Shown here one piece after another: positions 43,238-50,906 of a DNA stretch of 64,000 nucleotides. Source of the stretch: UBA5189 sp040389445 (GTDB taxonomy: Bacteria > Chloroflexota > Limnocylindria > Limnocylindrales > CSP1-4); NCBI GenBank assembly GCA_040389445.1, contig JAZJZX010000011.1, positions 1-64,000 on the forward strand, read 5' to 3'. Under the pieces are notes generated by a model. It was given only the letters and a program-made list of their open reading frames with translations. It was not told where the DNA came from and did not search any database. Position numbers and translations under genes: made by a program. How positions within the stretch are numbered: position 1 is the first letter of the stretch; every line of letters starts with the position of its first letter.

Positions 43238-43259
43238 CCGCGACGACCGTTCGTCGCGG
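43238..43259. promoter_or_regulatory. 9-bp perfect inverted repeat between sodN and the LysM gene
   Basis: CCGCGACGA-CCGT-TCGTCGCGG lies between divergent genes, so it is unlikely to be a terminator. It may be an operator for either gene. Confidence 0.45.
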
Positions 43260-43303
43260 GATGCGCTCCGTGAACGCGCCGCGAGCACAGGCCACTCGGC
43301 CGG

Positions 43304-43309
43304 TATGAT
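43304..43309 (+). promoter_or_regulatory. -10 hexamer TATGAT, leaderless arrangement
   Basis: TATGAT is followed by seven bases and then ATG 43317. It favours that start over the in-frame ATG at 43305, which overlaps the hexamer. Confidence 0.5.
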
Positions 43310-43316
43310 GACCGCG

Positions 43317-44492
43317 ATGACGGATCGCGGGCTGCCCAACGTCGACGAATCCATGGCCTGCCCGTTCGTGGCCTTCGATGACGATCGGGACGCACGGGCG
43401 ACAGGCCCCGATCATCGGCACCGCTGCTATGCGGAAGTGCGCCCTGCCCCGCGGGCCCTCGCCCATCAGCAGGCGTACTGCCTGTCTTCGGCATTCGCGG
43501 TCTGTCCCACCTTCCGGGATTGGGCACGGCGCGAGGCGGCCCAGGCCAGGACGGCCTCCGATGCAGCGGCCGCGGCCGCCCTGACGGGCACCGCAGTGCC
43601 GGATGGCGCGGGCGATGAGGCGGCGCACCGCGGGGCGCTCGATTCACGGCGGAATCCACCCCGCGACTGGGCCTCACCGCCGCCCTGGTCGGGCTCGGCC
43701 CAATTGCCCCTCATCGACGACGACGAGGATCAGCCGGAGGTGCAGGCGATCCCCGCTCGAGGCGGCGGCCTCGCGGGATCATTGGCGGACCGAATGGCCG
43801 CCGATCCGTCGTCCGAGCCGGCTCCTGATGCCGGGCCGCCGGCCTGGCTCGCGCCGGCCCGTCGCGAATCGGAGCTCCGGGGCGGGTCGGCATCCCGGTC
43901 CTCACCCGAAACGGCGGAGGACGATTCCTTCTTCGATCGCGCCGCTCCGGACCCAGATCGACGGGAGCCCGCTCGGCGCGCCCGGTCGGCTGATCGGGCA
44001 TCGCCGCAGCGATCCGCACCGTCATGGGAGCGCATGCCCCGCAGGGAGGCATATCCGACCCTCAAGACCCGGATGGGGTTGTCGGGCGTATCGATGCCGC
44101 CGATCCTGCTCGGCATCGTCGCCGTGGCCATTGCCGGGCTGGCGCTGTTCTTCCTGCCGGCCATCCTCGGGATCGGCAACGCCCCGCAGGCCTCGTCTGG
44201 CGCGAGCCCGACGCCGGCCACGAGCGGCGCCGCCAGCGCGACGCCATTCGAGCCGACCGCCGTGCCGGAGCCGACGTTGCAGATCTATGTCGTCCAGGCG
44301 GGCGACACGATGTCGCGCATCGCAAATCGGTTCGGCGTGCCGCTCCAGGTGCTGTGCGACGTCAACAAGGCGGCCATTCCCGACTGCAATCGTGTCCCGA
44401 TCGGCCAGGAGGTCATCATCCCGGCGACGACGCCGACGCTGGTCCCCAACGCGGGTGGGTCACCCAGCGCAGCGCCATCCGCGAGCCCGTAG
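43317..44492 (+). CDS. LysM-domain membrane protein with N-terminal Cys/His motif
   Basis: This single-span protein binds peptidoglycan on the outside. The N-terminal part has a Cys/His cluster, MACPFVAFDDD ... HRHRCYAEV ... HQQAYCLSSAFAVCPTFRDW, which suggests a metal site facing the cytosol. A long acidic, Pro/Ala/Arg-rich linker follows, then a span near residues 258-282 (PPILLGIVAVAIAGLALFFLPAIL), and a C-terminal LysM domain: YVVQAGDTMSRIANRFGVPLQVLCDVNKAAIPDCNRVPIGQEVIIP, with two Cys that may form a bridge. TATGAT seven bases before ATG 43317 sets the start. Confidence 0.85.
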   Translation: MTDRGLPNVDESMACPFVAFDDDRDARATGPDHRHRCYAEVRPAPRALAHQQAYCLSSAFAVCPTFRDWARREAAQARTASDAAAAAALTGTAVPDGAGDEAAHRGALDSRRNPPRDWASPPPWSGSAQLPLIDDDEDQPEVQAIPARGGGLAGSLADRMAADPSSEPAPDAGPPAWLAPARRESELRGGSASRSSPETAEDDSFFDRAAPDPDRREPARRARSADRASPQRSAPSWERMPRREAYPTLKTRMGLSGVSMPPILLGIVAVAIAGLALFFLPAILGIGNAPQASSGASPTPATSGAASATPFEPTAVPEPTLQIYVVQAGDTMSRIANRFGVPLQVLCDVNKAAIPDCNRVPIGQEVIIPATTPTLVPNAGGSPSAAPSASP

Positions 44493-44595
44493 CCCGTAGC
44501 CCTCCACGAGTCGGTCCGCGTCCGCGGGCCCCCAGCCCTCCCGCGGGCCCCAGAGCCCTCCCGCCGGGACCGCGCGCGGCGCGCGCCTCGGATCG
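44493..44595. repeat. GC-rich direct repeats between the LysM and SnoaL-like genes
   Basis: A ~20-base unit like CCGCGGGCCCCAGAGCCCT occurs about twice, followed by a GCGCGC run. The genes are convergent. No distinct terminator is evident. Confidence 0.5.
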
Positions 44596-44925
44596 CTACC
44601 TCGGCGTGAGGTTGATGGACGTGATCTTGCCGGCCTCGACGCGGAAGGACGCATCGAGGTGTTGCGAGAGGGCCCCCGGACGGACCGTGAGGACATCGGC
44701 CTGGTAGGTGATCCCGAGGTCGCGCACTTCGCCGGGGATCATCTTGAGGCCGGGCTCGGCGCGAAGGAACCAGCCGCCGACCTGCTCGACGCCCCGCAGC
44801 GTGCGGGCGTTGTCGCCGACGTGGATCCGCATCTCGACCCGCTCGTCCATGAGGGCGACCGCGCCGGGCCGATCCCCGTCGTTGAGCTTCTCGAAAAAGA
44901 CTTCCATCGTGTCGACTGCACCCAT
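44596..44925 (-). CDS. SnoaL/NTF2-like small protein
   Basis: This 109-residue protein has the NTF2-like pattern: a first helix (MEVFFEKLNDGDRPGAVALM), strands DERVEMRIHVG and TYQADVLTV, a second helix-loop RTLRGVEQVGGWFLRAEPGL, and a final strand FRVEAGKITSINLTPR. Such proteins are cone-shaped binding modules or small isomerases; no catalytic set can be assigned. TACACT seven bases before ATG 44925 supports the start over upstream in-frame codons. Confidence 0.72.
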   Translation of the reverse strand: MGAVDTMEVFFEKLNDGDRPGAVALMDERVEMRIHVGDNARTLRGVEQVGGWFLRAEPGLKMIPGEVRDLGITYQADVLTVRPGALSQHLDASFRVEAGKITSINLTPR

Positions 44926-44932
44926 GCGACGC

Positions 44933-44938
44933 AGTGTA
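44933..44938 (-). promoter_or_regulatory. -10 hexamer TACACT, leaderless arrangement
   Basis: TACACT is followed by seven bases and then the ATG at 44925. Confidence 0.5.
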
Positions 44939-44983
44939 CGGGCGCGGTGGAAGGACCGTCCCGGACCACCAACGCCGAATCGG

Positions 44984-46834
44984 CTAGAAGCCGCCCCCGG
45001 CGCCCCCGCCGCCGCCTGAGCTGCCGCCTCCAAACCCACCTCCTCCGCCTCCGCTCGAGGAGGATGGCGTGCTTCCGATGGTGCCCAACGTCGAGAGCAT
45101 GCCGCCGAGATCCGGCACGCCCGAGGACGAGAAAAGGCCACCACCGCCGGATCCACCGGCCGCGAACCCCGTACCGTCGTCGCTGCGATACCAGACGGGC
45201 ATGAAGCCGGCCCGGGTGCCTGTCGCCTCGGCGTCGGCCATCGTCCGTTTGAGGACGTCCTCGACCTGGCCGGCCAGCCCGAGTGCTACCGACCAAACGA
45301 TCGCCTGGTCGGGCGTCTGGAGCCAGTCGAAGCCCGATTCGCGGACAACCTGGTCCATGGAGCGCGCCTGTTCCATCGTCCTCGACAGTGTCCGACGGTA
45401 GGCGTGAAGCCACGCCCGCTGCATGGCCCCGGCCATCGTCCGGGCCGGCATCGCCGGGGCGAGCAGGAAGGTGACGACGCCGGCGACGATCGCCGCGATG
45501 CCGACCACCACGAGACCGCTCGCCGGAATGATCACCCCCACGACCACCGCGAACCCGCCTGCGAGCATCTCTCCGAGTCCCAGGCCGCGCCAACGGCCCA
45601 CGACGGTGGATGGTCGGCGAGTAAACCACCCTTGCTTGACCGCAACATCCTCCAGCGTTCCTTCAAACGTCGGTACATCGGCGGCGATCCCCGCGACGCG
45701 ATCGGGATCGACGGTGTCGTCCTCGGCGAGCGAACCGAGGCGCCCGAGCAGGTAGTCCTCGGCAGCGGACAACGGCCGCCGATTCGCCAGCGCCAGGCGC
45801 GACCGCGCGACGGCCAGGTCCTGGTCCGCCGCCGACGTGCTGTCCACGGGGAACGGGACGCCGGGCGAGGCGGCTCCACCCGACCCGGACGCGTCCGACG
45901 GCCTTCGCGCCAGCCCATCCTCTGCCGCGAGCGCCACGAGCGCGGCTTCCGCGGCGCGGGAACCCACGTCGATGGAAACCTTCCCTGCGCCGAGGCCCAG
46001 GAATCCCCGTTCCTCACGGAACGCGACTTCGCCTCGACTGGCCAGATCCAGCAGTGCGGTGGTCAGCGAGCGGCGTGAGGTGGCTCCATCCAGGACGAGG
46101 GTTCCCGTCGCCGCCGTCATCCCGGCCGGCGGGGCCGGGATGAGCACCGATTCGGCATTCACGTACACGGGATCGCGGCCGTAGCGCAGCCAGTGGAACA
46201 GGGCCCAGCCCGCCAGGCCGATGAGCGCCACGGCACCGCCGAGGATCCCCACAACGGCGTTGACCTGGCGGGCCAGCTCCAGTCGCCGGGCGTGCTCGGG
46301 CGTGGCGGCCGCGTCGACCCTTTGCAGGGCGACGAGCGCCGCCCCATCGAGATCGCCGGCAGCAAGGCGGGGGACCATGTCCACGTCGAAGATCTGCTGA
46401 CGTTCCGCGTCGGTCAGGAAGGTCGATCCAAAGCCCGAGCCCGCGAACAGACTCACCTGGCCATGGACGAGGGACGGGTCGAGGTCGAACATGATCACGA
46501 GGCCATCGTCGAAGCCGCGCCGTCCGATGCCCCACTGATCCATCAGCGCCGCCGCATTCGCCTCGGAGGAGGGCTGATCGATCTTGATGGGCCAGACCTG
46601 GGTGTAGACCACCATCTCGGCCCCCGTCCGTGCCTCGATGGCATCGATCCCGGCTTCGAGGGTCGCGATGGTGTCCGGCCGAAAGACCTGCGCCTGATCG
46701 TAGACGGCACGGTCCACGTCCGGCTCGGGAAACGGCGGCCCGGGCGGGATCGAGGTTGCCGCGAGGGCCGCCGCGACCGGGAGCACCAGTGCCACGGCTA
46801 GCGCAGCAATGGCGGCCATTCGTGGCTTCAGCAT
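44984..46834 (-). CDS. TPM-domain / DUF2207 membrane protein
   Basis: This 616-residue exported membrane protein starts with a signal peptide (MAAIAALAVALVLPVAAALA). Next comes a TPM (YgcG-like) domain, VYDQAQVFRPDTIATLEAGIDAIEARTGAEMVVYTQV ... GFDDGLVIMFDLD, then a span (AVVGILGGAVALIGLAGWALF) and a DUF2207-type C-terminal part with two more spans (about 430-470), ending in a Ser/Gly tail. ATG 46834 is preferred because it places the signal peptide correctly. Function unknown; TPM domains have been linked to membrane protein repair. Confidence 0.83.
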   Translation of the reverse strand: MLKPRMAAIAALAVALVLPVAAALAATSIPPGPPFPEPDVDRAVYDQAQVFRPDTIATLEAGIDAIEARTGAEMVVYTQVWPIKIDQPSSEANAAALMDQWGIGRRGFDDGLVIMFDLDPSLVHGQVSLFAGSGFGSTFLTDAERQQIFDVDMVPRLAAGDLDGAALVALQRVDAAATPEHARRLELARQVNAVVGILGGAVALIGLAGWALFHWLRYGRDPVYVNAESVLIPAPPAGMTAATGTLVLDGATSRRSLTTALLDLASRGEVAFREERGFLGLGAGKVSIDVGSRAAEAALVALAAEDGLARRPSDASGSGGAASPGVPFPVDSTSAADQDLAVARSRLALANRRPLSAAEDYLLGRLGSLAEDDTVDPDRVAGIAADVPTFEGTLEDVAVKQGWFTRRPSTVVGRWRGLGLGEMLAGGFAVVVGVIIPASGLVVVGIAAIVAGVVTFLLAPAMPARTMAGAMQRAWLHAYRRTLSRTMEQARSMDQVVRESGFDWLQTPDQAIVWSVALGLAGQVEDVLKRTMADAEATGTRAGFMPVWYRSDDGTGFAAGGSGGGGLFSSSGVPDLGGMLSTLGTIGSTPSSSSGGGGGGFGGGSSGGGGGAGGGF

Positions 46835-46850
46835 GGTTGCAGCCTGCCGT

Positions 46851-48170
46851 TCAACCGAGACCCGCCGTGGAGCCACGCCGCCGCGCGAGTGTCAGGCGGC
46901 CGTCCGGCTCCAGCAGGACCTGGGGGACCCGCGGCCGGCCGTTGTACGTTGACGACAGCGACGCGGCGTAGGCCCCGGTGTCCCGGATCGCAACGAGATC
47001 GCCGCGGCGGAGTGGCGGAAGCTGGTGCTCCCCCAGGTGGTCCGTCGACTCGCAGATGGGCCCCTCGACGCGAGCAGGTTCCCCTGGATCGCGCGGCATC
47101 TCCGCGGCAGTGCAGGGACGGCCGAGTGACGTCAGCGCCACGATGTCGTGCCGCGCCCCATAGAGGGCAGGACGGATCACATCCGTCATGCCGACGTCGA
47201 GGACGACCTGGCGACCTTCTCTCTCGCGGACGTGGAGGACGCGCCCGACCAGATAGCCGGCGCGTCCGACGAGCGCGCGTCCGGGCTCGATCGCGAGCCG
47301 CGTCGGGCGGCGGCCTTCGGGAGCCTGGTCGAGCAGTGCCGGAACCTCCCGGGCAAACCGCGCCGCGTCGGGGGCGGGCTCGTCGCGCGGCAGCACCGGA
47401 AAGCCACCTCCGACGTCGAGCGTGTCGACATCCGGCCAGGATCCGCGAAGGAGGGCCGTGAGCGCGACCCCCCGCCGGATCCCGTCGCGCCACGCATCGA
47501 CCGAGCGAAGTTGCGAGCCGACGTGGAGATGAACGCCCCGCGGCCGCAGCCCGCGCGTCTCGCCGATGATCGCGACGGCCGTCGTCACCTCATCCGCGGT
47601 CATTCCGAATTTCGAACTCGCGGCACCCACGGCCAGGCCAGCCTGGGTGTCCGGCTGGACCGACGGATTGAGCCGGAACAGGACATCGAGGGTGGCAGCC
47701 CCCAGGCCGGACGCCGCCACACGCACGAGCGCTCGTGCCTCGTCGATCGATTCGATGGCCAGCCATCGCAGCGGCTCGCCGTTCCGGGACGCACGGACGG
47801 CCGCACGCAGGTCGTCATCGGTCTTGCCGACACCTTCGAAGGTCACTCGGTCGTTCGGGATCCCGGCGCGCCCGGCCACGGCCCACTCGCCGCGCGAGAC
47901 GACGTTGGCTCCGTAGCCGAGTGCCGCCAGGCGCGCGACGATGGCGCCGACGTCATTGGCCTTGAGCGAGAAGCTCCGGATCCAGGGATCCGGGAAGGCC
48001 GATGTGACGGCCCGGGCTGCGTGCAACAACTCCTCGACATCGGTGACCGCGACGGGCGTTCCGTATCGGCGCGCGGCGTCGACAAGTGCGGACGCGATCT
48101 CGGGCAATCGGTCGGCCGATGGGTTCACGGCGCCGGGCGTCCGCTCGCCCCGGCAGCCCGGCGCAGGCAT
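46851..48170 (-). CDS. lysA: diaminopimelate decarboxylase
   Basis: LysA removes CO2 from meso-diaminopimelate to give L-lysine. The fold-III PLP enzyme is identified by the PLP lysine in RSFSLKAN, VHLHVGSQL, the Gly-rich VGGGFP, EPGRALVGRAG, GPICESTDHL with the active-site Cys, and the closing AYAASLSSTYNGRPR. The 439 residues are within the normal range. It follows the holin-family gene by six bases. The first 17 residues, MPAPGCRGERTPGAVNP, are probably dispensable. Confidence 0.93.
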   Translation of the reverse strand: MPAPGCRGERTPGAVNPSADRLPEIASALVDAARRYGTPVAVTDVEELLHAARAVTSAFPDPWIRSFSLKANDVGAIVARLAALGYGANVVSRGEWAVAGRAGIPNDRVTFEGVGKTDDDLRAAVRASRNGEPLRWLAIESIDEARALVRVAASGLGAATLDVLFRLNPSVQPDTQAGLAVGAASSKFGMTADEVTTAVAIIGETRGLRPRGVHLHVGSQLRSVDAWRDGIRRGVALTALLRGSWPDVDTLDVGGGFPVLPRDEPAPDAARFAREVPALLDQAPEGRRPTRLAIEPGRALVGRAGYLVGRVLHVREREGRQVVLDVGMTDVIRPALYGARHDIVALTSLGRPCTAAEMPRDPGEPARVEGPICESTDHLGEHQLPPLRRGDLVAIRDTGAYAASLSSTYNGRPRVPQVLLEPDGRLTLARRRGSTAGLG

Positions 48171-48176
48171 GGTGGC

Positions 48177-48581
48177 CTAGAACGCCACGCGCCGTCCGGT
48201 GTTGATCAGGCCCAGGAGGGTCGCGACGACACTGATGACGATCGAGCCGAGCAGCGCACCCACCAGCGAGTCAGAGGTGAACGTTGGCGGGAAGCCACCG
48301 ATCGTGAAACCGAGACCGAGCTGGGTCGAGACGAAACTGACGAGCAGCAGGAGCACCGCATTCAGGACGAAGGCGAACAGCCCGACCGTCATCAGGGTGA
48401 TCGGGAACGACAGCATCTTGAGGATCGGCTTCAGGTAGCTGTTGACGAGCGCGAGGATGAGGGCGACGGCAATCAGCTTCCACCAGTCGCTCCCGAAGTC
48501 GAAGGAGATCTGGGGTACGAGCCTGATCGCGGCGTAGACGCCGGCCGCATTGATGAGCACCTTGACGATCAGATCGGTCAT
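48177..48581 (-). CDS. phage holin family (PF04020) four-span membrane protein
   Basis: This 134-residue protein has four hydrophobic segments and matches the mycobacterial four-TMS holin-like family: LIVKVLINAAGVYAAIRLVPQISF, WKLIAVALILALVNSYLKPILKMLSFPITLMTVGLFAFVLNAVLLLLV, then SDSLVGALLGSIVISVVATLLGLI. Despite the name, this family occurs in many bacteria outside prophages, and no phage genes are near. AGGAGGG precedes the ATG. It is cotranscribed with lysA. Confidence 0.87.
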   Translation of the reverse strand: MTDLIVKVLINAAGVYAAIRLVPQISFDFGSDWWKLIAVALILALVNSYLKPILKMLSFPITLMTVGLFAFVLNAVLLLLVSFVSTQLGLGFTIGGFPPTFTSDSLVGALLGSIVISVVATLLGLINTGRRVAF

Positions 48582-48675
48582 TGGATCCCTCCTGAACGGC
48601 TGGGCTGACCTGTACCGGCCCGCTGGGCGCGATCATCGCAGATGCGGTCCAGCCCCGATAGCTGGCGCTTTGGCT

Positions 48676-48725
48676 CGCGATCGCGGACCACCCGAGCGGG
48701 GTCGCGGACCGCCCGATCGGGGTCG
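48676..48725. repeat. imperfect 22-base direct repeat
   Basis: TCGCGGACCACCCGAGCGGG and TCGCGGACCGCCCGATCGGG follow one another downstream of the GNAT gene stop. Confidence 0.6.
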
Positions 48726-48730
48726 TGGCC

Positions 48731-49363
48731 CTACGACCGTTCGAGCGAGGCACCCAGGCGCGCCTTTACCTCGGGCCATTCCTCGGCGATCACGCTGTAG
48801 TAGGCGGAATCCCTGAGCGGACCCGTCGGCATGATCATGTGCCGTCGGAAGATCCCCTCGAACGTCGAACCGATCCCGAGGAGCGCGGCGCGGGAACGCT
48901 CGTTTCGGGCGTCGGTCTTGAATTCGACCCGATTGGCGCCCAGCGCCTCGAACGCATGGGTCAGCTGGAGGTACTTCGCCTCGCGATTGGCACCGGTGCG
49001 CTGATGGCCCGTTCCCACCCACGTCCAGCCGATCTCGAGTCTCCGATGGTCGGGCACGATGGACATGAAGCGGGTGCTCCCGATCGCCCGCCCGCTCGCC
49101 CGGTCGATGGTGGCGAACGGAACGTCCACGCCGGCCGCCGCGCTCGCGAGCGCACTCCGCAGCCACGTCTCGATCCCGGCCCGATCCGTTGGTCGGGCGA
49201 TCGTCAGCGCCCAGATCGACGGATCCAGGCCGACGGCGACGAGATCGTCGAGGTGATCCAGGGACAGGGGTTCGAGCCGGACCCGCGTTCCGGTCAGCGT
49301 GACCGGACGCACCCACGGGTTGGGCGCCGGTGTCGTCGTCCGCGCTCCCGGAATCATGGGCAT
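48731..49363 (-). CDS. GNAT-family N-acetyltransferase (RimJ/RimL-like)
   Basis: This 210-residue acetyltransferase uses acetyl-CoA. It has the RimL-type order: LTGTRVRLEPLSLDHLDDLVAV, a central GSTRFMSIVPDHRRLEIGWTWVGTGHQRTGANREAKYLQLTHAFEALGANRVEFKTDARNERSRAALLGIGSTFEGIFRRHMI, matching the GNAT acetyl-CoA site and the RxNxxS segment. ATG 49363 is chosen because TGGAGC lies upstream and the extra 33 residues of the longer frame are not like the family. Substrate unknown. Confidence 0.85.
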   Translation of the reverse strand: MPMIPGARTTTPAPNPWVRPVTLTGTRVRLEPLSLDHLDDLVAVGLDPSIWALTIARPTDRAGIETWLRSALASAAAGVDVPFATIDRASGRAIGSTRFMSIVPDHRRLEIGWTWVGTGHQRTGANREAKYLQLTHAFEALGANRVEFKTDARNERSRAALLGIGSTFEGIFRRHMIMPTGPLRDSAYYSVIAEEWPEVKARLGASLERS

Positions 49364-49558
49364 GGGTGGTTCGCTCCAGGCTCTCCCGTCGTCGGCAGGG
49401 GCGCCGGTCGGCGCGTCGCGATCGTAACGCGCCGCCGCCACCTCGAATCCCTGATCAGCCACGGGGCGCTCCCGTTGCCGCTCCTTCGCAGGGCGATCCT
49501 GCGCGACTGAAGTCGCCCACCCGCTGCCCGGATGGTCGGCCCGGCCATCGGGCCCGCC

Positions 49559-50566
49559 TCACGAGCGGACGGCGATGACGTGCTCGATGGCCCGCCGGAG
49601 ATGCTCGATCGCTGCGGGATCGAACTCGTAGCTCCACGGACGCACCCGATCCGGATGCTTCAGGCCAACGTCCAGCCCGAGGGCGAGCGCCTCGCGGGAC
49701 ATGAGAATCAGATCGGCGGTCTCGGACAGTTCGGCGAGCCCCTCCGGATCGCCCACCAGCACCGGCACGAGCTCCACGCCCTTGGTTCCGGCAATCGCGA
49801 GCGTCTCCGCGATGTTCTCGGTTCCTCGCTCCGACGCACAGACGACCCCGACGCGGGAGCCGGCCGACAGGCCGGCGATCTCGTGGACCATCTCGACATA
49901 GCCCGGACCGACGAGCATCGCGACGACGGGTGCCCGGCCGCCGACCAGCGCCTGCGCCTCGTCGGCGTGGAAGGTCGTCGTGGCCACGAAGTCGTAATGG
50001 AACCGATCCAGGCGATCCGGCAACTCGTCCAGCATGGTTCCCTCGACCTCGATCTGGCCGGGAAACTCGTTGTTCAGCCGCTCGGCGTCGTAGCCGGCGT
50101 CGGCCGTGGTGCATTCCGCGAACAGGACGCGAACCACCGGACCCGGTCGACGGCGTTCCGACGCCGCCGCGAACGTGGCCGCAGCGACTTCGTCGGGCGT
50201 GAAGCCCGACTGGGTGGCTCGCCGAATCATCTCGGACACGATGCCGGCGAGGGCGTCGGGCCGTCGGTGTTTCGGCGGCCGATCGGCGACCACGGTTCCC
50301 GCGCCGTGCCGGCTCGCCACGTAGCCGCCGTCCGCCAGGCGCCGGTAGACCGCACGGATCGTGTTCGGGTTCACCCGCAGGGCCGCTCCGAGTTCTCGAA
50401 CCGGGGCCAGCTTCGCCCCCGGCAGCAGGCGCCCGGAATCGATCTGATACACCAGCTGCCAGTAGATCTGGGTGGAGATGGGGACGTCGCTGTCCCGGGT
50501 GACATCCAGGTCGCTTCCGGACGAGCCGGCGGGGACGGTCTTTGCGTCCAGATCAGTCATTGACAT
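49559..50566 (-). CDS. GntR-family regulator (YtrA-type wHTH plus binding-protein-like domain)
   Basis: The N-terminal 25-95 residues are a GntR winged helix: PISTQIYWQLVYQIDSGRLLPGAKLAPVRELGAALRVNPNTIRAVYRRLADGGYVASRHGAGTVV. The rest (about 110-330) is predicted to be an effector domain like a small periplasmic-binding fold (VVRVLFAECTTADAGYDAERLNNEF, AGSRVGVVCASERGTENIAETLAIAGTKGVELVPVLV). A long dyad lies in the 85-base gap to the divergent small membrane peptide gene, which is its obvious target. Effector unknown. Confidence 0.87.
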   Translation of the reverse strand: MSMTDLDAKTVPAGSSGSDLDVTRDSDVPISTQIYWQLVYQIDSGRLLPGAKLAPVRELGAALRVNPNTIRAVYRRLADGGYVASRHGAGTVVADRPPKHRRPDALAGIVSEMIRRATQSGFTPDEVAAATFAAASERRRPGPVVRVLFAECTTADAGYDAERLNNEFPGQIEVEGTMLDELPDRLDRFHYDFVATTTFHADEAQALVGGRAPVVAMLVGPGYVEMVHEIAGLSAGSRVGVVCASERGTENIAETLAIAGTKGVELVPVLVGDPEGLAELSETADLILMSREALALGLDVGLKHPDRVRPWSYEFDPAAIEHLRRAIEHVIAVRS

Positions 50567-50570
50567 AGTC

Positions 50571-50604
50571 CACTAGTCCAAGTATCGTTCGTCTTGGCCT
50601 AGTG
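50571..50604. promoter_or_regulatory. GntR operator candidate: 12-base dyad with 10-base spacer
   Basis: CACTAGTCCAAG and CTTGGCCTAGTG face each other with 11 of 12 positions symmetric around TATCGTTCGT. It lies between the GntR gene and the 43-residue peptide gene. The size fits a dimer bound across a promoter. Confidence 0.65.
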
Positions 50605-50651
50605 CACTGTACCAAATCAGCGAGAGGGCCAGACACAGAAAGGAGTACTCG

Positions 50652-50783
50652 ATGACCGGCCTCGCAATCCTGGGGTTCATCATCGTTGCTCTCGCGGTCC
50701 TCGACATCGCAGCCCTTCGCTGGGGCGTCGACTCGCGAATCGGCTTCGACAACGGGAGTACGCGGACCAGCCTTCTGAGCTGA
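50652..50783 (+). CDS. 43-residue single-span membrane peptide
   Basis: This gene is very short. The peptide MTGLAILGFIIVALAVLDIAALRWGVD is a hydrophobic span (about residues 3-22) followed by a small polar tail ending STRTSLLS. AAAGGAG eight bases before the ATG is a strong ribosome site, which argues that it is translated. It is divergent from the GntR regulator across a long dyad, so expression is probably regulated. A helper subunit or a stress peptide is possible. Confidence 0.6.
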   Translation: MTGLAILGFIIVALAVLDIAALRWGVDSRIGFDNGSTRTSLLS

Positions 50784-50906
50784 TCGCGGGCCGCCGCCGG
50801 CGGCCGACCCGAACGGAATCAACCATCCAGCGTTTCGAACGCCGGATTCCTCGTCAGCCCGTGGCGCGCAGGCCGCGGGCTGACGGCGTTTCGGGGAGCG
50901 CCGCCG
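50784..50906. terminator. overlapping hairpins between the small peptide gene and the GH57 gene
   Basis: GGCCGCCG-C-CGGCGGCC follows the peptide stop. GTCAGCCCG (50853-50861) then pairs with CGGGCTGAC (50876-50884), and GACGGCG (50882) pairs with CGCCGTC (50902). Together they can end the convergent transcripts. No T run follows any of them. Confidence 0.5.

Noticed and set aside
48177..48581. Prophage, because of the holin-family name
   Set aside because: This family is common outside phages, and no other phage gene is present.
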